From positions 186,001 to 250,000 of the forward strand of contig JAFGAL010000010.1 in assembly GCA_016933695.1 (NCBI GenBank): 64,000 bases of DNA, read 5' to 3'. Each line of letters opens with the position of its first letter. Position 1 is the stretch's first letter. The notes beneath the pieces are model-generated. The model was given only the letters and a program-made list of their open reading frames with translations. It was not told the DNA's origin and ran no database searches. This DNA is from Candidatus Zixiibacteriota bacterium. GTDB taxonomy: Bacteria; Zixibacteria; MSB-5A5; GN15; PGXB01. The translations under genes and the position numbers were made by a program. Below, one piece after another: positions 53,751-61,169 of the stretch.

Positions 53751-53780
53751 TTGATTTCACCGGGCCGGTCTGTTTTTATC
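53751..53780 (+). promoter_or_regulatory. Possible promoter of the DUF6754 cluster, predicted leaderless
   Basis: TTGATT (53751-53756), 18 bases, then TTTATC (53775-53780), with ATG at 53786 and no Shine-Dalgarno. It lies back to back with the promoter of the sugar operon. Confidence 0.4.
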
Positions 53781-53785
53781 GGTGC

Positions 53786-54640
53786 ATGCCACTGAAAGTC
53801 GTTTCTTTATGTATTTCGTCTATGGTTTTACATGCCGGACCGGTTCAGGCCACTGCGCCCGGAGCGGGGAACAGCTGGTTCGATCCTGCGACACTTCCAA
53901 CTCTGGTGCTATCGATTATTGCCATTGCGGTCGTGTTGTATACCATTCGCATGGTGCGATCCGGCAAATCTTTCACCATTCGTGAAATTCCGGGATTGAA
54001 GGCGGTCGAAGAGGCGGTGGGCAGGGCCACTGAGATGGGCTCACCGATATTGTACACGCCCGGGTGGGGGGGAGATATCCAGCGCCCGACCACGATCGCG
54101 TCGATGAATATTCTGTCATCGGTTGCCGAAAAGACCGCGCAGTACGACTGCCGGTTGATTTATCCTACCCATGACCCGGTGATCATGGCAGTGGCGCAGG
54201 AAGTCGTCAAAGAGGGCTACGCCAAAGCCGGTCATCTCGACCGTTACCGCGCCGATGATGTTTTCTATATCTCATCCTCGCAATTCGGCTATGCTGCGGC
54301 AGTCGACGGATTTATCAGCCGTACCAAGCCGGCATCGGTGTTTTTACTGGGGACATTCGAAGCTGAGTCGCTGATTCTGGCCGAAACCGCTAATTCGATC
54401 GGCGCTATCCAGATCGCCGGGACCGATTCGACCATCCAGCTGGCCTTTTTTATTGTCGCCTGCGATTATACTCTGATAGGAGAAGAGCTGTTCGCGGCTT
54501 CAGGCTACCTGTCACGAAACCGCATGATTTTATCCTCGGTCAGGGCGCAGGACATTCTAAAGATATTGATCGGGCTTTTCATTGTGATTGCTGTCATTTG
54601 GGCGACATTCGATCCCGCCTCGACCTGGTGGAGTTTCTAA
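53786..54640 (+). CDS. DUF6754-like membrane protein
   Basis: A 284-residue protein: a signal-like or first helix, a second helix (about 40-58, LPTLVLSIIAIAVVLYTI), a soluble domain (75-265) and a C-terminal helix. The soluble part has GRATEMGSPILYTPGW, TIASMNILSSVAEKTAQYD, THDPVIMAVAQEVVKEGYAKAGH, AESLILAETANSIGAIQIAGT and ACDYTLIGEELFAASGYLS, which I recall from proteins annotated DUF6754; I could not confirm it. An in-frame GTG at 53732 is an alternative start. It is the first of four co-directional membrane-protein genes with almost no spacing. Confidence 0.7.
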   Translation: MPLKVVSLCISSMVLHAGPVQATAPGAGNSWFDPATLPTLVLSIIAIAVVLYTIRMVRSGKSFTIREIPGLKAVEEAVGRATEMGSPILYTPGWGGDIQRPTTIASMNILSSVAEKTAQYDCRLIYPTHDPVIMAVAQEVVKEGYAKAGHLDRYRADDVFYISSSQFGYAAAVDGFISRTKPASVFLLGTFEAESLILAETANSIGAIQIAGTDSTIQLAFFIVACDYTLIGEELFAASGYLSRNRMILSSVRAQDILKILIGLFIVIAVIWATFDPASTWWSF

Positions 54641-55258
54641 ATGCAACAGCGTCTGCCGATAGCGGTCTGTTTCATCGCCGGAGCATTGATGTTTCTGCAG
54701 TATTTCTCGCCGCACCCGGTGGCGAGGGCCGTGTTCGTGACTATCAACGACTACTGGCAGATCATTTTCGCGTTTACGCTGTTGGTCGGAATTGCGGCCT
54801 TTGTGAGAACCAATCTCAGACAAATCAGTCGGGGGAAAGAGGCGCCGTATCGCCTGATCGGTCTGGCGGGACTGGTCCTCATGCCGGTTCTGGCAGTGTT
54901 CGGCGGCATCAAAATCGAATCACCGTTTCAGTGGGCGTTTGAAAATATGCTGGCCCCGATGCAGGCGACGGTGTTTTCCCTGTTGGCGTTTTTTGTGGCA
55001 TCGGCGTCGTTTCGCGGATTCCGCGCCCGCAATGCTCAGGCGGTGATCCTGCTGGCGGCGGCACTGGTGGTCCTGATCGGCCGCGTCCCGATTACCGAAA
55101 TGATTTCCGACACGTTCCCCAAGATCACGTTCTGGGTGCAAAATTATCCGTCAATGGCGGCACGTCGTGGCATTCTGATTGGTATCGGCCTGGGATCCAT
55201 GACCACGGCCCTGCGCGTGATTCTCGGCATCGAACGAACCTATCTGAGGGGTGAATAG
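54641..55258 (+). CDS. Membrane protein of the DUF6754 cluster, unknown function
   Basis: A 205-residue protein with about six helices and short loops, no known motif. It starts immediately after the DUF6754-like stop. Conserved-looking features are the charged loop RTNLRQISRGKEAPYR and the end NYPSMAARRGILIGIGLGSMTTALRVILGIERTY. A structural subunit of the same membrane complex is inferred. Confidence 0.75.
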   Translation: MQQRLPIAVCFIAGALMFLQYFSPHPVARAVFVTINDYWQIIFAFTLLVGIAAFVRTNLRQISRGKEAPYRLIGLAGLVLMPVLAVFGGIKIESPFQWAFENMLAPMQATVFSLLAFFVASASFRGFRARNAQAVILLAAALVVLIGRVPITEMISDTFPKITFWVQNYPSMAARRGILIGIGLGSMTTALRVILGIERTYLRGE

Positions 55259-55260
55259 CG

Positions 55261-56070
55261 ATGAATCGGCTGAAAACGCGCTGGATTATATTCGGAGGAC
55301 TGTTTCTGATTGTGACATTGTCCTATCTGACGAATATCCGGTTCAAGTCGGTTGCATCGCCAGAAATACAGAAAAGTTATGACTATCTTGACAGCCTTCC
55401 GGAAGGCTCGGTGATCATGGTTTCTTTCGATCATGAAGCATCTTCGCTTCCGGAAATCCAGCCGCTGGCGCTGGTGGTGCTTCGTCATGCTTTTAAAAAT
55501 AACCTGAAAATCATCGGCGTCTCGCTATTTGCCGAGGGGACTGCAATCGGCTATCGTCTGTTGTCACAAACCGCCCGCGAGTACGACAAAACGTACGGCG
55601 TCGACTATGTCTTTCTCGGATTCAAACCCCAACAAATATCGGCTATCCTCGGCATGGGGGAATCCATTGCGCATGTTTTCCCCGAGGACTATCTCGGCAC
55701 GCCGACCGATGAGATTCCCATTATGATGAATATTGTCAATTACGATCAAATCGAAATGGTGATATCGATTGCCGACGGCGCACTGGCGGTGCATTGGATC
55801 GAATATGTGGGCGGGCAGTACCACCAGAACATCATGACGGCGCTGACCGCCGCGATGATTACGACCTATGATCCCTATCTGGCCTCCGGGCAATTGTACT
55901 CCGTGATCGGCGGACTCAAAGGCGCCGCCGAATACGAAAACCTTCTGGGACAGCCGGGGGGAGGCAACCGCGGGATGCTGGCGCAAACCTCCGCGCATGT
56001 GTATGTGATTGTGCTGATTGTAATCGGCAATATTTTGTATTTCAGAGGACGTAAGAACGGGAAGGCCTAA
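55261..56070 (+). CDS. Membrane-anchored protein of the DUF6754 cluster, unknown function
   Basis: A 269-residue protein with a helix at each end (about 8-25 and 244-262) around a soluble domain. The soluble part begins ASPEIQKSYDYLDSLPEGSVIMVSFDHEASSLPEIQPLALVVLRHAF, followed by DYVFLGFKPQQISAILGMG and a DGALAVHWIEYVGGQY block. This alternating beta-strand and helix order suggests a Rossmann-like fold. No catalytic motif is recognised. It is 2 bases from its upstream neighbour. Confidence 0.75.
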   Translation: MNRLKTRWIIFGGLFLIVTLSYLTNIRFKSVASPEIQKSYDYLDSLPEGSVIMVSFDHEASSLPEIQPLALVVLRHAFKNNLKIIGVSLFAEGTAIGYRLLSQTAREYDKTYGVDYVFLGFKPQQISAILGMGESIAHVFPEDYLGTPTDEIPIMMNIVNYDQIEMVISIADGALAVHWIEYVGGQYHQNIMTALTAAMITTYDPYLASGQLYSVIGGLKGAAEYENLLGQPGGGNRGMLAQTSAHVYVIVLIVIGNILYFRGRKNGKA

Positions 56071-56682
56071 ATGGATATTGGATTGATCATAGCGGGCGTT
56101 TTGACCCTGGCGATATACACGTTCTTATACAAGGACAATCCCATTTACAAAGCCGCGGAGTCGCTATTGATCGGTCTGTCCATTGGCTACGCGCTGGTCA
56201 TCTACTGGCAGACCACCCTGGTGGATCGTCTGCTTACGCCGTTGTTTGCCCGCGGTGAATTGTTGATGATTATCCCGCTGGTTCTGGGTCTCTTGATGTT
56301 CACGCGCTTTTCGAACCGCCTGTCATGGCTGTCGCGGATTCCAATTGCGCTCATGATCGGCGCCGGCGCCGGGGTGGCGATTCCGGCCATGCTGTACGCC
56401 CGCACCCTCAAGCAAATTTCGGCCTCGGTTATGCCGCTGATGGATGGCGGCGGGTTCAATGTCGAGGCGCTGGTGGTGATTGTCGGTTTGCTTTCCACCC
56501 TGGCCTATTTCTATTTCAGCAGAGAACATAAGGGCGCGATGGGAATCACGGCGAAGATCGGAACGTATTTTCTCATGATCTTTTTCGGCGCAACATTCGG
56601 GTATACGGTGATGTCGCGGATGTCGACCTTCATCGGACGTATCGATTTTCTGCTGACCGATTTCCTGCGAATTCTGGCATGA
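56071..56682 (+). CDS. Polytopic membrane protein of the DUF6754 cluster
   Basis: A 203-residue protein with six helices, no known motif. It follows the previous stop with no spacer and its stop overlaps the start of the zinc-ribbon microprotein by 4 bases (ATGA). A helix pair with GAGAGVAIPAMLYARTLKQ is a notable small-residue stretch. Confidence 0.75.
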   Translation: MDIGLIIAGVLTLAIYTFLYKDNPIYKAAESLLIGLSIGYALVIYWQTTLVDRLLTPLFARGELLMIIPLVLGLLMFTRFSNRLSWLSRIPIALMIGAGAGVAIPAMLYARTLKQISASVMPLMDGGGFNVEALVVIVGLLSTLAYFYFSREHKGAMGITAKIGTYFLMIFFGATFGYTVMSRMSTFIGRIDFLLTDFLRILA

Positions 56683-56843
56683 TCTGTCCCAAATGCAAAA
56701 CTCAGATGAGAGAAGTCAAGCGCTCGTTTCACAAACAGCGTAAATGGATTTGCCCCAAATGCGGGAAAGTGCGATTTCAAAAAGAAAAACCGACCAAACA
56801 GGCAACGCATCCTGATGAGTGTCGTAAAAACAATATATCATGA
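56679..56843 (+). CDS. Zinc-ribbon microprotein, 54 residues
   Basis: A small gene whose start overlaps the previous stop (ATGA) and whose stop overlaps the next start (ATGA), so it is translationally coupled on both sides. The peptide begins MICPKCKTQMREVKR and then has WICPKCGKVRF: Cys3, Cys6, Cys25 and Cys28 form one zinc ribbon. The C-terminus is basic. It probably binds nucleic acid or a protein partner; its role is unknown. Confidence 0.75.
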   Translation: MICPKCKTQMREVKRSFHKQRKWICPKCGKVRFQKEKPTKQATHPDECRKNNIS

Positions 56844-57607
56844 ATATTAAAATCGGCACATCAGGGTACAGTTTCGATGACTGGAAGGGCCCCTTCTATC
56901 CGCCCGACATAAAGAAAGGTAAGATGTTCGACCATTATGTCAAACACTTCCCGACTGTGGAAATCAATTCGACCTACTATCGCATACCGCATCCAGCGGT
57001 AATGGTCAATATCGAAAAGAAATCGCCCGATGATTACGAATTCATTGTCAAGGTCCCTCAGCAGATGACCCATCAGCGCAAAGATCTCGATGCCATGCTG
57101 ACGCCGTACACCGACTGCCTGAAACCGATGATTGACACCGGAAAACTAAAGGGCCTGCTGGCGCAATTCCCGTATTCATTCAAGTTCTCGGGTGAGCATC
57201 TCGATTATGTGCGCACCTGTGCCGACAAATTGCGCCCGAATCCGCTTTTTGTCGAATTTCGGCATAATAGCTGGGTGAATCGCACCATGTATGATGCCTT
57301 TCGCGAGGCCGGTATCGGTTATGTAGCGGTCGATGAGCCGCCGCTTCCGGGGCTTCTTAAAGCTGACCTGTTCAATACCACTGACACGGCATACTTGCGC
57401 CTTCACGGCCGGAATACCGAACAGTGGTGGAAGGGAGGACCACTGCGCTACGATTATGATTATACCCGGGAGCAACTACAGGAATGGAAGGATAAAATTC
57501 TCAAACTGGAACACAAGGCCAAGAGCATGTATATCTTTTTCAATAACTGCCATCTCGGTCAGGCGGTTAAAAACGCCCTGGACATGAAACAACTTATGGC
57601 CTTGTGA
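56840..57607 (+). CDS. DUF72 (YecE-like) domain protein
   Basis: A 255-residue TIM-barrel-type protein with the DUF72 pattern: KIGTSGYSFDDWKGPFYPP at the N-terminus, VEINSTYYRIPHP, EFRHNSWVNRTMYDAFREAGIGYVAVDEP and YLRLHGRNTEQWW. The biochemical role of DUF72 proteins is not settled. Translationally coupled to the zinc-ribbon gene. Confidence 0.93.
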   Translation: MNIKIGTSGYSFDDWKGPFYPPDIKKGKMFDHYVKHFPTVEINSTYYRIPHPAVMVNIEKKSPDDYEFIVKVPQQMTHQRKDLDAMLTPYTDCLKPMIDTGKLKGLLAQFPYSFKFSGEHLDYVRTCADKLRPNPLFVEFRHNSWVNRTMYDAFREAGIGYVAVDEPPLPGLLKADLFNTTDTAYLRLHGRNTEQWWKGGPLRYDYDYTREQLQEWKDKILKLEHKAKSMYIFFNNCHLGQAVKNALDMKQLMAL

Positions 57608-57661
57608 TTTTTTTGTTGACCAACGAGTTAGAATGCTTTTATTGGTGATTTTGAGGTGAAC

Positions 57662-58588
57662 ATGAACGAATATTTGCGGCTGGACAATATCTGTAAATAC
57701 TATAATGAAAAGGCGGCGGTCGACCATCTGTCGCTGTCGGTGCCCAAAGGGGCCATTTACGGCATTATCGGGCCGAACGGTGCCGGCAAAACCACCACGA
57801 TCCGCATGATTATGGATATTATTGCACCCGATTCCGGATCGATTCTGATCGACGGCCGGAAACTTACGCATGATTTCAAAAACCGCGTGGGGTATCTTCC
57901 CGAAGAACGCGGTCTGTATAAAAAGATGACCCTCAACGAAGTGATCACGTATCTTGCCGAGATCAAGGGATACAGCAAGAGTCAGGTCGCCGCCGAGATC
58001 GACGGCTGGCTTACGAAAATGTCTCTGCAGGAATATAAATTTCGCAAAGTCGAAGAGCTTTCCAAGGGGATGCAACAGAAACTGCAGTTTATCACAACCT
58101 TGATCCACAAACCGAATATGATCATTCTCGATGAACTTTTTTCCGGGCTGGACCCGATCAATATCGAGCTGATCAAGGGTATTCTCCTCGACCAGAAACG
58201 TCAGGGTACGACCATTCTTTTCTCGACCCATGTCATGGAGCAGGCCGAGAAACTTTGCGATTTTATCTGCCTGATCAACAAGGGACAGAAAGTTCTCGAC
58301 GGCAAACTCGCCGATGTCAAGGCGAAATTCGGCACCAACACGATCCAGGTGGATATCGAGGGCGACGGCGGTTTCGCGCGTGATATCAGTGGCGTCGAAG
58401 CGGTCACCGAGTTCAATAACTATATCGAATTGAAACTCGCCGCCGACGCCGACAATCAGACCGTTTTGAGAGAAATTGCATCGCGTGTTACGGTCCGTCG
58501 TTTCGAACTGGTTGAACCGTCGCTGTACAATATCTTCATTGACGTCACCCGAAGCGATCCCGCAAAACTTGAAGAGGAGATGAAATAG
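57662..58588 (+). CDS. ABC-2 exporter ATPase (NatA-like)
   Basis: A 308-residue ATPase with Walker A GPNGAGKTT, signature LSKGMQQKLQFI, Walker B MIILDELFSGLDP and a C-terminal DUF4162-type tail (about 220-300). This pairs with the ABC-2 permease gene 2 bases downstream. Efflux of ions, lipid or drug is the family role; the substrate is unknown. ATG 57662 is preferred over GTG 57656, as GAGGTG lies just upstream of the ATG. Confidence 0.93.
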   Translation: MNEYLRLDNICKYYNEKAAVDHLSLSVPKGAIYGIIGPNGAGKTTTIRMIMDIIAPDSGSILIDGRKLTHDFKNRVGYLPEERGLYKKMTLNEVITYLAEIKGYSKSQVAAEIDGWLTKMSLQEYKFRKVEELSKGMQQKLQFITTLIHKPNMIILDELFSGLDPINIELIKGILLDQKRQGTTILFSTHVMEQAEKLCDFICLINKGQKVLDGKLADVKAKFGTNTIQVDIEGDGGFARDISGVEAVTEFNNYIELKLAADADNQTVLREIASRVTVRRFELVEPSLYNIFIDVTRSDPAKLEEEMK

Positions 58589-58590
58589 CC

Positions 58591-59892
58591 ATGCATAAAA
58601 TGTGGATAGTCATCAAGCGGGAATATGCGCAGGTCGTCAAGAAAAAATCGTTCCTGGTCGGTATAATCCTGACGCCGCTGTTTCTGGTGGCGGTCACGCT
58701 CCTGCCGGCATTGCTGGCCGACAAAAAATCAAGCACGACCGAGTCCCTGTCCATTATCGATATGGATAATAATGGGATAGGGGAGAAGTTTAAATCATCA
58801 CTGGAGCGGTACCTGCTCGACGACGGGGTCACACCCTCGTACAACGTGAAGAATATATATACACCCGACCCGACCGACTCTTCGGCGGTTGCCGAATTGC
58901 GCAAGGAACTCGATTCGCTGGTCATCGGCGGTAAATTAAAAACCTATCTGGTTATCAGCAGAAATGTTCTGGAAAACGATTCGGTAATACAGGTCGCGAA
59001 ATCATTCAGTTTCAATATGGGGTCGCGGTTCGAACATCGCCTTTCCGATATTCTGGCCGCCATGCGGCTGGAAAACATGAAAATCAATGTCAGTGTCGAC
59101 AGTATTCTGCATGTCACCAGGCGCGTCGATCTCAAGCATCAGGCCCCCGGGGGCAAGGAACGTGATTTTCTGACCATGTACATGGGCGGTATTGTCTTTG
59201 TCATGATTATTTTCATGACCGCACTCGGTTACGGCCAGATTTTAATGCGTTCCGTCATTGAAGAGAAAAACTCCCGCATTATGGAAGTCCTGGTGTCGTC
59301 GATCTCGCCATTCCAGCTCATGGCCGGTAAAGTCGTGGGACTGGGGATGGCCAGTCTTACCCAGGTGGCGATCTGGTTTGCGATCGGAGCGATATTGTAC
59401 TCGTTTCAGGCGAGTTTGGCAATCAGTGCGGATATTTCGGGGATTATTTTCAATCCCATCTTCATTATTTATTTCCTGTTTTATCTAGTGCTGGGGTATT
59501 TGTTGTATTCGACCCTGTTCGCGCTGATCGGGTCGATTGTCAATTCGGATAAGGAGGCGCAGAATTTCATCTTTCCGATTACCATGGCGATGATCCTTCC
59601 GGTTATGATCGCCATGTACATCATTCAGGAGCCGGATTCGACCGTGGCGGTGGTGCTTTCGCTGATACCGTTTTTCACGCCGACCATGATGATTATGCGA
59701 ATAAACTTCATCGGGGTTGATGTCTTTAATTTCAACAATCCCATTATCTTCGAGGCAACATTGGGAATCGTCCTCACGGCGTTGACGACTCTGGCCGTGA
59801 TATGGATCACCGCGAGAATATTCAGAATCGGCATTCTCATGTATGGGAAACGACCGACATTACCGGAATTGATCAAATGGATAAAGTATTAG
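58591..59892 (+). CDS. ABC-2 exporter permease (NatB-like)
   Basis: A 433-residue protein with an N-terminal helix (about 22-45), a large extracytoplasmic domain (about 46-190) and five helices from about 198, including VIEEKNSRIMEVLVSSISPFQLMAGK, typical of ABC-2 permeases. It starts 2 bases after the ATPase stop and overlaps the carboxypeptidase gene by 16 bases. Confidence 0.92.
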   Translation: MHKMWIVIKREYAQVVKKKSFLVGIILTPLFLVAVTLLPALLADKKSSTTESLSIIDMDNNGIGEKFKSSLERYLLDDGVTPSYNVKNIYTPDPTDSSAVAELRKELDSLVIGGKLKTYLVISRNVLENDSVIQVAKSFSFNMGSRFEHRLSDILAAMRLENMKINVSVDSILHVTRRVDLKHQAPGGKERDFLTMYMGGIVFVMIIFMTALGYGQILMRSVIEEKNSRIMEVLVSSISPFQLMAGKVVGLGMASLTQVAIWFAIGAILYSFQASLAISADISGIIFNPIFIIYFLFYLVLGYLLYSTLFALIGSIVNSDKEAQNFIFPITMAMILPVMIAMYIIQEPDSTVAVVLSLIPFFTPTMMIMRINFIGVDVFNFNNPIIFEATLGIVLTALTTLAVIWITARIFRIGILMYGKRPTLPELIKWIKY

Positions 59893-60809
59893 ACTCGGAT
59901 GTCAACAAAAGAAAAACCGTAATCATATTTTCCATTCTGGGTATCGGTGCCCTGTTCGTAATCGCGCATTTTTTGGGCCTGACCGAATCCGAATCCAAAA
60001 CGCTTTCGGCGTTTGAACAGCATCAGATCCGTTTCGATATCAATGTCCCCGATACGAATATCTCGCGTGATATGTATCTTAATCTCAAAGCCGCAATTGC
60101 TGTCGACAACCAAACCAAAGACGTGCTGTACTGCTATAATGCCAAGGAATTGCGAGCGGTGGCATCGATTTCGAAACTGCTGACCGCCATGGTCGTGATA
60201 GATCATTATCAACCCGATTCGATTCTGACCATAACCAAACTCGACGCCAAACGTTCGGCACGTTCTTTATTCCGGACAGGGGACCGGGCACGCCTTGAGG
60301 ATTTTCTGCATGCGGCCCTGTTACAATCAGATAATCGTTCGGCGAGGGCATTGGCTCGGAATGTTGCCGGATCGTATGAAAAATTCGCCGAAATGATGAA
60401 CAAAAAGGCCGAAGAAATCGGTCTGAATAATACCGTTATGTATGAGCCGACCGGGCTTGATGAACGCAACTGCTCCAATGCCGCCGACATCGTGCGGATT
60501 TTGAATGTAATCGTTTCCCATTATCCGGAAATCTCAAATATCACAAGCAAGAAACGGCACAGCTTCAAACTGCTGAATCGGAACAAGACTGTTAACCTGA
60601 TAAATACCAACAAGATGGTATTTTCCAAGTATAAAGTCCTTGCCGGCAAGACCGGCTATATTATTGAATCGGATTATTGCCTCGCGACCATTCTTGAGAA
60701 CGCCGACGGCAAACAAATTTCCGTCGTTGTCCTGGGATCTCCGGGACCCCAAACTCGGTTTCGCGAGGCCCGCCGCCTGGCCAATTACGCCTTCAATAAA
60801 GCCGGTTGA
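59877..60809 (+). CDS. D-alanyl-D-alanine carboxypeptidase (peptidase S11)
   Basis: A 310-residue DacA-type enzyme with one N-terminal anchor helix (about 15-32) and active-site motifs SxxK in ASISKLLT, SxN in QSDNRSA and KTG in AGKTGY. It trims the terminal D-Ala of peptidoglycan stem peptides in the periplasm. The N-terminal boundary is uncertain; ATG 59877 (MDKVLDSD) lies within the last 16 bases of the permease gene. Confidence 0.92.
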   Translation: MDKVLDSDVNKRKTVIIFSILGIGALFVIAHFLGLTESESKTLSAFEQHQIRFDINVPDTNISRDMYLNLKAAIAVDNQTKDVLYCYNAKELRAVASISKLLTAMVVIDHYQPDSILTITKLDAKRSARSLFRTGDRARLEDFLHAALLQSDNRSARALARNVAGSYEKFAEMMNKKAEEIGLNNTVMYEPTGLDERNCSNAADIVRILNVIVSHYPEISNITSKKRHSFKLLNRNKTVNLINTNKMVFSKYKVLAGKTGYIIESDYCLATILENADGKQISVVVLGSPGPQTRFREARRLANYAFNKAG

Positions 60810-61169
60810 TTTTTTCCTGAACGGCTGGCCCAGAGCGCTACTTCCAGATATAAAAGTCGTCATTTAAGGCTGCCGGCATCGGACTATTTAAGGGGGACGC
60901 CACCTGAATTGTATATAATATAATGGTAGTAGTCAGCCTTTTTGTCATTTCTGACGAGTATTCTCTTGCAATAGAATAACTCAGTCAAATACAATAATAA
61001 AAAAATCGACAATAGATAAACGATATGGGTCTAAAAATGGCCATGCCGCTTTGGCAAATGGATGAAAAAATACAAGTAAATTATAGGAATAGACGTCCCT
61101 AAAGATATATTATGTTAACATGTCAATTACATCCAAATCTCTAATAATACCATACTATCACTATCCGGT
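60810..61169. other. AT-rich gene-free region
   Basis: These 360 bases between the converging carboxypeptidase and leuS genes hold no open frame that I can support, no clear terminator, and only a small palindrome ATGTTAACAT near 61112. I see nothing functional in it. Confidence 0.4.
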
